A stretch of DNA of 64,000 nucleotides from Gracilibacillus dipsosauri (lineage in GTDB: Bacteria; Bacillota; Bacilli; Bacillales; Amphibacillaceae): positions 186,001 to 250,000 of the forward strand of contig NZ_QGTD01000013.1 in assembly GCF_003176895.1 (NCBI RefSeq). The letters are read 5' to 3'. Numbering within the stretch: position 1 is the stretch's first letter; each line of letters opens with the position of its first letter. Under the pieces are notes generated by a model. That model saw only the letters and a program-made list of their open reading frames with translations. It was not told the origin of the DNA and did not search any database. This document shows positions 34,153 to 41,370 of the stretch, one piece after another. A program made the position numbers and the translations under genes.

Positions 34153-35247
34153 TTACATCTTCTCACTATGAATTGTTACCACATAGCTATCTTCTGTTTC
34201 CGCCTTTAAGATACCTATACGTTTCAACAACTGTAAATATTCTTCGATAGGGTTGCTCGGGGAAGAAATCAACGGAAATTGTGAAGGGTCTAAATGATGG
34301 TTTTGGAGGAGATCGACGGCCTCTTGTAGGGAAAAGCATGATCTTTTCTTCATTAAATCAATAAATAATCGTGTCTGCCAAATCCACGGAGCAGATTTCA
34401 TTAAAAATTGTGAACGAACAGGGAGATAAATAAAGGATGGAAGGTCTTGTACTGTAAACTGATGTAGGTAAAGCCACTTTCGCCAAGCAGTTTCTTTAGA
34501 GTGATGCATTGGTACTGGTCTATTCCTCCACTTTTTTCTTTCATATTGCCAGTTAGATTTAAGAGCTGACATATCTAAATACATTCGTTGAAATAGTAGC
34601 CGAAAATCAAGTCTTGCTAATGGAATCGCTTTTAATTTACCAATCGCTTTTGTTCTCGTCAAGAAATAAAAATCCTGAAAAAGAATAAATTGTCTTTCTG
34701 TACTACAATAAAAGTATATCGTCAACGGAAATGTAGAATGAAATTGATGAATGTAGGATTGCTCGTTCAAGGTTAATTTGATGGTTTGAGAGGAAAGTCG
34801 TTGGAAACGATTCGCACCAAGGATCCAAATTGGATAATAACCACTTCTCCGATAAGCATTTGTTCGTTTGATCAGTTCGCTCGTTGTAATATTCGCACAT
34901 TGGTATTCAATGGGTATTTGCCTATTCTCAATCTGGATTAACAAATCTGGTCTTTGTTTTATTTCTGGCAAGTATTGTTCCAAACTTACCTCAATCCCTT
35001 GGTTCCTAAACCTTTGATATAAATCTATTTTACCTTTTTCATGATAAGCGCCTTCTCCGCCTTGGGAGCATGTCGTATTCGACCGATGTGCAAAATGAGG
35101 GATCACCTTTTCTCCTGCTTTAATGATTAATTTCTCCCCACATTCTGGGCAGATAAAAGTAGTGGTTTCTTTATACTGATTAATTTCTTCTATTGTACAC
35201 GTATAAAGGGAGATATGCTCTCCTTTTTCATTTTGGGCTTGTAACAT
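34153..35247 (-). CDS. coiA: Competence protein CoiA-like
   Basis: A 364-residue protein. The N-terminal zinc-binding part has FICPECGEKLIIKAGEK followed by IPHFAHR. A nuclease-like core follows, with YHEKGKIDLY, RPDLLIQIENRQIPIEYQCANIT (D-E-Q pattern of the PD-(D/E)XK fold) and a long C-terminal helical region. CoiA is needed for recombination of DNA taken up in competent cells. ATG 35247 is chosen because GGAGGTG lies 8 bases upstream. That ribosome site is also the 3' arm of a terminator-like hairpin, described separately. Confidence 0.88.
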   Translation of the reverse strand: MLQAQNEKGEHISLYTCTIEEINQYKETTTFICPECGEKLIIKAGEKVIPHFAHRSNTTCSQGGEGAYHEKGKIDLYQRFRNQGIEVSLEQYLPEIKQRPDLLIQIENRQIPIEYQCANITTSELIKRTNAYRRSGYYPIWILGANRFQRLSSQTIKLTLNEQSYIHQFHSTFPLTIYFYCSTERQFILFQDFYFLTRTKAIGKLKAIPLARLDFRLLFQRMYLDMSALKSNWQYERKKWRNRPVPMHHSKETAWRKWLYLHQFTVQDLPSFIYLPVRSQFLMKSAPWIWQTRLFIDLMKKRSCFSLQEAVDLLQNHHLDPSQFPLISSPSNPIEEYLQLLKRIGILKAETEDSYVVTIHSEKM

Positions 35248-35249
35248 AC

Positions 35250-35290
35250 AAAAAACACCTCCAGTCCACATAGTTCGACGTAGAGGTGTC
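35250..35290 (-). terminator. Terminator overlapping the coiA ribosome site
   Basis: On the minus strand ACACCTC (35289-35283) pairs with GAGGTGT (35261-35255) across a 21-base loop and is followed by TTTTTT. It lies just past the MFS gene, and its 3' arm and T tract are also the ribosome site and spacer of coiA. Confidence 0.7.
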
Positions 35291-35300
35291 TTTATCCTGC

Positions 35301-36698
35301 TTAATTAGATAATTTTCCTGGAATAGAATTTTTAATAAAAAAGGCTAAAACGAAACCTACAAGTGCGAATACACCAGCAACAATGAACGAGACATTTACT
35401 CCATGAATCATTCCCTGTAATCCTCGATCTGGATTGGCTTGATTCATCATCACGGATACAAGTAATGCCGTACCTATTGCTCCAGACATTTGACGCATTG
35501 TATTGTTCATGGCTGTACCATGAGGCATTAGTTCAGCTGGAAGCTGGTTTAAGCCTGCAGTTGTAACTGGCATCATGACCATAGCAATTCCAAACATTCT
35601 TATTGCATTCACAACCGTTAAATAGAAAAACGTTGTTTCAGTTGTTAAAACAGCGAACATGAAGGTTGTAATCACAATAAGTCCTAGACCAGTAATGGCA
35701 AGCCATTTGCCACCAAACTTATCAAATAGTCGTCCGGTAACAGGATTCATTAACCCCATAAGTACTGCTCCAGGCAATAAAGCTAGTCCTGATTCAAAGG
35801 CTGTAAACCCAAGATATTGCTGCATCATAATAGGTAGGATGATCGCTCCACCAATCATAGCAAAGAAGGAAATCATTCCAATAGCAGTAGTTAATGTAAA
35901 CATTTTATATTTAAATATTCGAAATTCAAGAATTGGCTTCTCAATTCTTAATTGTCTCATGATGAAGAAAAATAACGTAATCGCTCCAATAATTAAAGGT
36001 ATATACACAAATGGACTTCCCCATCCATGATGCTCATCCCCTGCATAGCTAAATCCGAACAATAATCCACCGAATCCAACAGTAGAAAGGGAAATAGAAA
36101 TTGGATCAACTTTCGGAAAGGTTTGTTTTGTAACATTAACGAGTATTTTGTACGCTACGATAATATCCAAAATCGCAATCGGTAGCACAATATAAAATAA
36201 ACTTCTCCAAGGGAAATGCTCTACTAACCATCCTGATAATGTAGGACCAATCGCCGGCGCAAACGCGATGACGAGACCAAATAACCCCATTGCAGAGCCT
36301 CTTTTCTCAATCGGAAAAACAAGAAACATAATCGTTTGCATTAATGGCATCATAATACCTGCTCCAGCCGCTTGCAGAATTCTACCTATTAATAAGACCG
36401 TGAAGTCTGGCGAAATGGCACAAACAGCAGTACCTAATGCAAAGCTACCCATCGCTGTTAAAAATAGTGCTCTTGTTGTAAATCGTTCAATTAAGAATGC
36501 CGTAATTGGGATCATAATACCATTTACAAGCATAAAAATAGATTGTAACCATTGGGCGGTAGCAGTCTCAATATTTAAATCATCCATGATATGCGGTAGA
36601 GCAGTACCTAACAATGTTTGATTTAAAATAGCTACAAAAGCACCCGAAATGAGCACAATCATCAGTGGAGTACGGTTGATTGTTGAAGTGTCACTCAT
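35301..36698 (-). CDS. DHA2-family drug:proton antiporter (LmrB-like)
   Basis: A 465-residue major facilitator with 14 predicted helices. The DHA2 motif C is GLFGLVIAFAPAIGPTLSGWLVE, and motif A is LLIGRILQAAGAGIMMPLM. The helix 1 motif LNQTLLGTALPHIMDDLNI is typical of the LmrB/Bmr3-type multidrug pumps of Bacillus. It exports toxic compounds in exchange for protons. ATG 36698 is used since AGAGAGGA precedes it. A perfect 11-bp inverted repeat at 36745-36769 lies 46 bp before the start, and no regulator gene is adjacent. Confidence 0.88.
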   Translation of the reverse strand: MSDTSTINRTPLMIVLISGAFVAILNQTLLGTALPHIMDDLNIETATAQWLQSIFMLVNGIMIPITAFLIERFTTRALFLTAMGSFALGTAVCAISPDFTVLLIGRILQAAGAGIMMPLMQTIMFLVFPIEKRGSAMGLFGLVIAFAPAIGPTLSGWLVEHFPWRSLFYIVLPIAILDIIVAYKILVNVTKQTFPKVDPISISLSTVGFGGLLFGFSYAGDEHHGWGSPFVYIPLIIGAITLFFFIMRQLRIEKPILEFRIFKYKMFTLTTAIGMISFFAMIGGAIILPIMMQQYLGFTAFESGLALLPGAVLMGLMNPVTGRLFDKFGGKWLAITGLGLIVITTFMFAVLTTETTFFYLTVVNAIRMFGIAMVMMPVTTAGLNQLPAELMPHGTAMNNTMRQMSGAIGTALLVSVMMNQANPDRGLQGMIHGVNVSFIVAGVFALVGFVLAFFIKNSIPGKLSN

Positions 36699-36744
36699 AA
36701 AATTGTATTCCTCTCTTTTTTGCAATATCCTTCATCTTAACATA

Positions 36745-36769
36745 ATATATTTCGAAAATCGAAATATAT
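36745..36769. promoter_or_regulatory. Perfect inverted-repeat operator of the drug exporter
   Basis: ATATATTTCGA and TCGAAATATAT are exact complements separated by 3 bases. The size and spacing suit a TetR-, MarR- or PadR-type dimer. The regulator is not encoded nearby. Confidence 0.7.
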
Positions 36770-36852
36770 GCACTTAGCCTATTCTGATGATTGTAGTTTA
36801 CCCAATTACCTTTCTAGTAAACATAACCAATGAAGGAATAATATACAGACGG

Positions 36853-36895
36853 CAAAAAAAAGAAAGCTAGGTATTCCATAACTGAAATACCTAGC
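36853..36895 (-). terminator. Rho-independent terminator after mecA
   Basis: GCTAGGTATT and AATACCTAGC form a 10-bp stem and the minus strand continues into TTTCTTTTTTTT. Confidence 0.92.
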
Positions 36896-37576
36896 CTATA
36901 AACTAAAGTGCTCTTTTACTTGAGCTAACGCATCTTCTTCAAAAATTTCCTTACCATACTCCTGAACAACAAACATAGTTAGAGGCGATTCTTGGCCAAA
37001 TTCAAGAATTTGACTAATTAAGTCCTCTTGTTCATCATCAGACAAATAATCCTCATCAAAACGGGTGATCAGCATATATTTGTCATCATAATAATATAGC
37101 TCTTCTCCCATTCCCTCTACAGGTTCAAAGACATGACTTAATTGAATAATATCTTCTAAATCCTTAAAGCTTACTACAACTACAAAATCCTGACCATACT
37201 GCTGCTCAATCTCGTCCGCCTTATTCATTGGACCAAACTTTTCCTCCAGCAAAGATTCTATTTTGTCATCAACTGGCATATCAATCGTTTTGCCAGACTC
37301 TGTTGGTAATTGTAGATTTTGACCATCCTTTGATATCTGTGCTTTTGTTACAACAATTTCTAAACCTTTCTCTAATGCTTGCACTTGTATCCATAATGGT
37401 CCATCTATTTGAAAATCTTCTTCATTATAATTCACTTCGTCCATCACTTGCCAGAAAAGCTGTTCACTTTTCTCACGATTATACCAAATATCTTCGCGAT
37501 CAAAACCACGATCTTCTATATCCATATATGAGATATAAAATTTAATGGTATTCTCATTAATTCTCTCGATCTCCAT
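36896..37576 (-). CDS. mecA: Adaptor protein MecA
   Basis: A 226-residue adaptor that brings ComK, ComS and other substrates to the ClpC ATPase and helps ClpC assemble. The N-terminal substrate domain begins MEIERINENTIKFYISYMDI, followed by EDIWYNREKSEQLFWQVMDE. A charged linker (about 90-120) leads to the ClpC-binding domain, with VVVSFKDLEDIIQLSH and YYYDDKYMLI. Length matches B. subtilis MecA (218). It has its own terminator, and the 5' region to spx is empty of genes. Confidence 0.95.
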   Translation of the reverse strand: MEIERINENTIKFYISYMDIEDRGFDREDIWYNREKSEQLFWQVMDEVNYNEEDFQIDGPLWIQVQALEKGLEIVVTKAQISKDGQNLQLPTESGKTIDMPVDDKIESLLEEKFGPMNKADEIEQQYGQDFVVVVSFKDLEDIIQLSHVFEPVEGMGEELYYYDDKYMLITRFDEDYLSDDEQEDLISQILEFGQESPLTMFVVQEYGKEIFEEDALAQVKEHFSL

Positions 37577-37889
37577 ACATTAACTCTCCCTTCATGAATA
37601 AATGGTTGGGTTGGAAGGGAATCACCTTTTCTTTCTAAACCCTCTTCTTTCTTATACCCTATTGTTATAAGCCATACCTGATGGAAAAGATGCTATTACT
37701 ATTGTATGACAATAAACACTTATTTGGAAACATAACAACTTATTTTTTTCATTTTTACCCTTTATAAGTATAAGGTATTATTTTAGATTGTAGCTTATTC
37801 TTTGTCATTTGTCATTAGATATATACATCATTTTTCGTCTATTTTTCTATAATAACGAATTTACTGTAACGAGATATCCTTCTTTGTGA
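37577..37889. other. Intergenic region between mecA and spx
   Basis: AT-rich and without a plausible gene on either strand. It must hold the mecA promoter, but I cannot point to one convincing pair of elements. Confidence 0.4.
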
Positions 37890-37922
37890 AAAAAAGCAGA
37901 TCTCATGTAAGATCTGCTTTTC
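37890..37922 (-). terminator. Rho-independent terminator after spx
   Basis: AAAAGCAGATCT and AGATCTGCTTTT form a 12-bp stem around CATGTA, with TTTTT on the minus strand. Confidence 0.9.
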
Positions 37923-37924
37923 CT

Positions 37925-38320
37925 TTAATTAACCATTCGTTGGGCTTCACGTAACTGAAATGTTCTTACAGTACGTGGTAAGAAACGTCTTATTTCATCT
38001 TCATTATATCCAACTTGTAATCTTTTTTCATCCAAGATAATCGGTCTTCTAAGTAAGCCAGGATTATCCTGAATCAATTGAAATAAATCTTTTAAAGGTA
38101 ATTGGTCAAGATTCACATTCAATTTCTGAAAAACTTTGGAACGTGTAGAGATAATCTCATCAGTTCCATCCTCTGTCATTCGTAGAATCTCTTTAATTTC
38201 ATCAAGCGTCAATGGTTCAGAGAAAATATTTCGTTCATGAAATGCGATATCGTGCTCCTCTAACCATGCTTTCGCTTTCCGACATGATGTACAACTTGGC
38301 GAGGTATAAAGTGTTACCAT
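37925..38320 (-). CDS. spx: Global thiol-stress regulator Spx
   Basis: A 131-residue ArsC-family protein that binds the RNA polymerase alpha C-terminal domain. The redox switch is CTSC (C10, C13), G52 of the alpha-binding region is in [11 protein letters not shown], and [27 protein letters not shown] completes the family match. Oxidation of the CxxC pair activates transcription of thioredoxin and other thiol genes. ClpXP degrades it with SpxH, whose gene is also in this window. GAGGAGTG precedes the ATG. YjbC lies 213 bp upstream on the same strand, as in the B. subtilis yjbC-spx operon. Confidence 0.96.
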   Translation of the reverse strand: MVTLYTSPSCTSCRKAKAWLEEHDIAFHERNIFSEPLTLDEIKEILRMTEDGTDEIISTRSKVFQKLNVNLDQLPLKDLFQLIQDNPGLLRRPIILDEKRLQVGYNEDEIRRFLPRTVRTFQLREAQRMVN

Positions 38321-38533
38321 GTAACTTCACTCCTCAAATGGATAAATTTATAATATTGATGCCTCTTACATCATTTATTACATTAAAATCAATCTAATTA
38401 ACTTGGATATGTTTTCATTATACTACATATTGTGTTTGAAAGATAGAGTATTATGTGTTTTTCTTCACTTTTTACATATTTCTATCTTCAGTAGATTATA
38501 CCCTATTAAGGACAGACTAAACATCCTAGTCGA

Positions 38534-39136
38534 CTATTTCTTTTCATTTTCTTTGTTTTGCTCCAATGAATGGAATATGTCATCCCCATCAATATCTTGT
38601 TCATAGGTGAGCACCTCGTCAACAGGCTGATAGGACTTCCCATAGATTTCTTCATCTTTATATGTATGTATATCCTCATACATTTTTCTCATTTGGTTAT
38701 AGATTTGTTCCTCATTTTCACCACTAGGTGACCAATACAAAATTTCTAATGTATTGCTTTCATCTGTTGCCAAGGATTTGCGTGTATAACCAATCGATTG
38801 TGCATGCTTAAACCCTTCACGACGATAAAAACGTAATCTCTTTGTGGAATCTGTGTCCTTATAATCAAAAGGTTCGACCTCTAAAATAATTGGCTTATTC
38901 TTCTGCTTAAGCTTTTGCATAAGCTGATGTCCAATCCCTTGTCCTCTCGACTCTTTAGATACATAGACATAATCTATAAACAGAAAGGTTGGAAACTCCG
39001 CATACATTAGTACGTGATGTGGACCTTCATCCTTATAATAGACGTCCCCTTTTTCTTTTAAAAGAATTTCCATATGTTCCTTTGACTTCATTTCTTCTAT
39101 CGGAAAATATTGCTTCAATTTATCATACCAATTCAT
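38534..39136 (-). CDS. yjbC: GNAT acetyltransferase YjbC-like
   Basis: A 200-residue protein with a GNAT domain. Acetyl-CoA motif A reads YVSKESRGQGIGHQLMQKL, followed by LEVEPFD and RLRFYRREGFK (motif B). The extra C-terminal 60 residues are acidic and probably helical. Length and position upstream of spx match B. subtilis YjbC, which is cotranscribed with spx and induced by several stresses. The acetyl acceptor is unknown. Confidence 0.85.
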   Translation of the reverse strand: MNWYDKLKQYFPIEEMKSKEHMEILLKEKGDVYYKDEGPHHVLMYAEFPTFLFIDYVYVSKESRGQGIGHQLMQKLKQKNKPIILEVEPFDYKDTDSTKRLRFYRREGFKHAQSIGYTRKSLATDESNTLEILYWSPSGENEEQIYNQMRKMYEDIHTYKDEEIYGKSYQPVDEVLTYEQDIDGDDIFHSLEQNKENEKK

Positions 39137-39235
39137 TAAATCTTGAATCCCCTTTTTGACAATCTGTTTTCACTATATTTACTATACCCTTAATTTTATT
39201 GCATTAATCCTAAAAAGCTAAGAAAAAACATTAGT

Positions 39236-39262
39236 GGAAAAACCCCACAAAATTGTGAGGTT
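39236..39262 (-). terminator. Rho-independent terminator
   Basis: AACCTCACAA and TTGTGGGGTT (one G-T pair) form a hairpin overlapping the stop codon of the glycoside-hydrolase-like gene, then TTTTT follows. Confidence 0.85.
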
Positions 39263-40484
39263 ACTCTAATGGCGTATAATCAACATTTTCTGTGTAGCTA
39301 TTTCCTGCATTCCAAATAAGAAATTCCTCGATACCATTCTCATTTAATGCCTTTATTTGTGCTTCTACTTCTTCTTTACCATATTGGAAGGTAGGTCCAC
39401 TGTAAAGCCAAGGAGCTTCAAAATCTTGAATCCAAGGTCTAGAAACAGGAGGCGACTCCAATGCTCCAAGCACTTTATTTTCTAATTTGGCATATTCATT
39501 AACGAGTTTATAAGGTTCTTTATCCGGAAAATCAATTCCGAAATAAGGAGTCCAATGGCTAGGATATATCATGGATGAAATAACATCAACATTACTAGAT
39601 ATTCTAGAAAAATTTTGCCCAATTCCAGGGGCTTCCTCAATCGTCGCTGCATAACCAAATATGTCCACAGACACATCCACATCATAATTCGACAATTCCT
39701 TCTTAGCATATGCAACAAAATCAGTTACCGCCTCAACACGTTTTTTTACCTCATTTAATTCCATATCCTTATAATCACCTTGATTATATTCGAGTTCTTT
39801 ATCTCTCGTCTCAAAACCTTCAGGGAATCGCACATAATCAAATTGAATTTCTTGAAACCCCATTTTCGCAGCCATCTTGGCAATTTCTAGATTGTATTCC
39901 CAGACTTCCTTCTGGAAAGGACTAACAAATGCTTCACCTTTACTATTTTTCCACACTTTACCGTTTTGCGTGAAGGAAAGTTCCGGTCGTTTTTCAGCTA
40001 AAACGGAATCTTTAAAAACCACGATTCTTGCAATTGGATAAATTTGTTTTTGCTCTAATGTTTTTAATAGCTTCTTCATATCACTTATGTAATTCAAGGA
40101 AATATCCTTATAAGGAGAGTCGTTCTCTGGTGTAAAGGTTAAATTGCCATGATCCTCCTTCACATCAATTACCATAGAGTTTAAATCTGTTGAATCTACT
40201 AGATCCACTAACTGGCTAAATCGACTTCCACCTGCAGACGGTCCTGTCACATAAATCCCTCTTACCGCATCAGGATACTTAAACTCCAATCCGGATTGAT
40301 AGGTGAATAAAGGAAAAGTTTCTGGAATGTTATATAAAGCACTAAATAGTTTTTTACTTGTATGGGGGTATGCAAGTAATGGATCTGACGATGCCGCTTT
40401 CGTCTCTTGATATGATGGAAGAACAATAAAGCCAATAATAATGAGAAGAAGTAGTTTTTCCATGATGCTCTTGCTTTTCTTCAT
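39261..40484 (-). CDS. Exported putative glycoside hydrolase (DUF4015)
   Basis: A 407-residue protein with a signal peptide (KKSKSIMEKLLLLIIIGFIVLPSYQETKA). The mature part is a TIM barrel of the DUF4015 putative glycoside hydrolase family. It has VRGIYVTGPSAGGSRFSQLVDLV near the start, IDVKEDHGNLTF, QEIQFDYVRFPEGF (family-conserved acidic motif) and VDVSVDIFGYA. The GH13-like acidic residues suggest polysaccharide cleavage outside the cell. The natural substrate is unknown. ATG 40484 is chosen because GGAG lies 10 bases upstream, overlapping the alternative TTG. Confidence 0.82.
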   Translation of the reverse strand: MKKSKSIMEKLLLLIIIGFIVLPSYQETKAASSDPLLAYPHTSKKLFSALYNIPETFPLFTYQSGLEFKYPDAVRGIYVTGPSAGGSRFSQLVDLVDSTDLNSMVIDVKEDHGNLTFTPENDSPYKDISLNYISDMKKLLKTLEQKQIYPIARIVVFKDSVLAEKRPELSFTQNGKVWKNSKGEAFVSPFQKEVWEYNLEIAKMAAKMGFQEIQFDYVRFPEGFETRDKELEYNQGDYKDMELNEVKKRVEAVTDFVAYAKKELSNYDVDVSVDIFGYAATIEEAPGIGQNFSRISSNVDVISSMIYPSHWTPYFGIDFPDKEPYKLVNEYAKLENKVLGALESPPVSRPWIQDFEAPWLYSGPTFQYGKEEVEAQIKALNENGIEEFLIWNAGNSYTENVDYTPLE

Positions 40485-40600
40485 TTTTATCAATCTCCTA
40501 CCTGTTTTTACTTTTATACTCTCATTATATAGAAAAAATAGAGTTTTTTGTTAAAATATCGGTAATTTCCTTGAAATTTATCAAAATTGATTCATTAGAC

Positions 40601-41224
40601 TTAATTAGTAACGTTTATACCGTGCCAAAGTAACTCTATTAGTTGCTCTGCCGTCTCTTCCACAGAATAAGTTAAGGTAGGGTGCTGCTTATTCATATAG
40701 CCGACCTTTAACAAGGAAACATAGGAATGAGTCAAAAAGGCAGGATGAAATGGACGAATCTCTTCAATATCTATCGCTTGTCGAAATGCGCTCTCTATCA
40801 CTTGATACATTTCTTCCTCTGACTGCTTTATTTTTTCAAGCTGACTTTCGGATAATTCCTTTCTAGCTCCCTTTAAATAGTTCTCTACATCGATATCAAT
40901 TGTTTTCTCTAAGTGAATCTTAGTTATTTTAACTAGCCGAGTCTTTAATGGTAATTCCTCTTCTAAAAAAATTTGTATCTGATCTCGAATACGGATCATT
41001 AACATAATCATGGCTTCCGTAAATAATTCTGCCTTACTAGCATAATAATAATATACCGAAGCTTTCGTTACATCACATTTATTTGCAACACTTGCAATCG
41101 ATACATTAAGATAACCATTTTCAAGAAAGAGCCTTAATGCCTCTTGTAATATTAATTCATTGGTAGGTTGTTTTATGTCACTATCCTTTGGCCTACCCAA
41201 GCGTCTAAATCCCTTCTCTTTCAA
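40601..41224 (-). CDS. TetR-family repressor
   Basis: A 207-residue regulator. The HTH is SIASVANKCDVTKASVYYYYASKAELFTEA, the standard TetR helix-turn-helix; the remaining 140 residues form the helical ligand-binding and dimerisation part. It is divergent from the MMPL exporter and is probably its local repressor. The only candidate operator in the gap is ACCGACCAGT inside the exporter promoter. The inducing ligand is unknown. Confidence 0.88.
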   Translation of the reverse strand: MKEKGFRRLGRPKDSDIKQPTNELILQEALRLFLENGYLNVSIASVANKCDVTKASVYYYYASKAELFTEAMIMLMIRIRDQIQIFLEEELPLKTRLVKITKIHLEKTIDIDVENYLKGARKELSESQLEKIKQSEEEMYQVIESAFRQAIDIEEIRPFHPAFLTHSYVSLLKVGYMNKQHPTLTYSVEETAEQLIELLWHGINVTN

Positions 41225-41288
41225 AGATTTTCTCTCCTTATAAAACTTTTGTGTTCTACAATTATAACATAATTTTCATAAGTAATGT

Positions 41289-41317
41289 TTGATAATTAAC
41301 CGACCAGTATATATAAT
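41289..41317 (+). promoter_or_regulatory. Promoter of the MMPL exporter with TetR-like motif
   Basis: TTGATA (41289-41294) and TATAAT (41312-41317) have a 17-bp spacer. ACCGACCAGT (41299-41308) sits inside the spacer, and similar GACCGACC-type sequences are bound by several TetR regulators. A repressor bound here would exclude polymerase. Confidence 0.65.
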
Positions 41318-41370
41318 TAATTCTATAAAGCAGACTAATTAAATACATACAACGAGGGAGAGATTATTAG

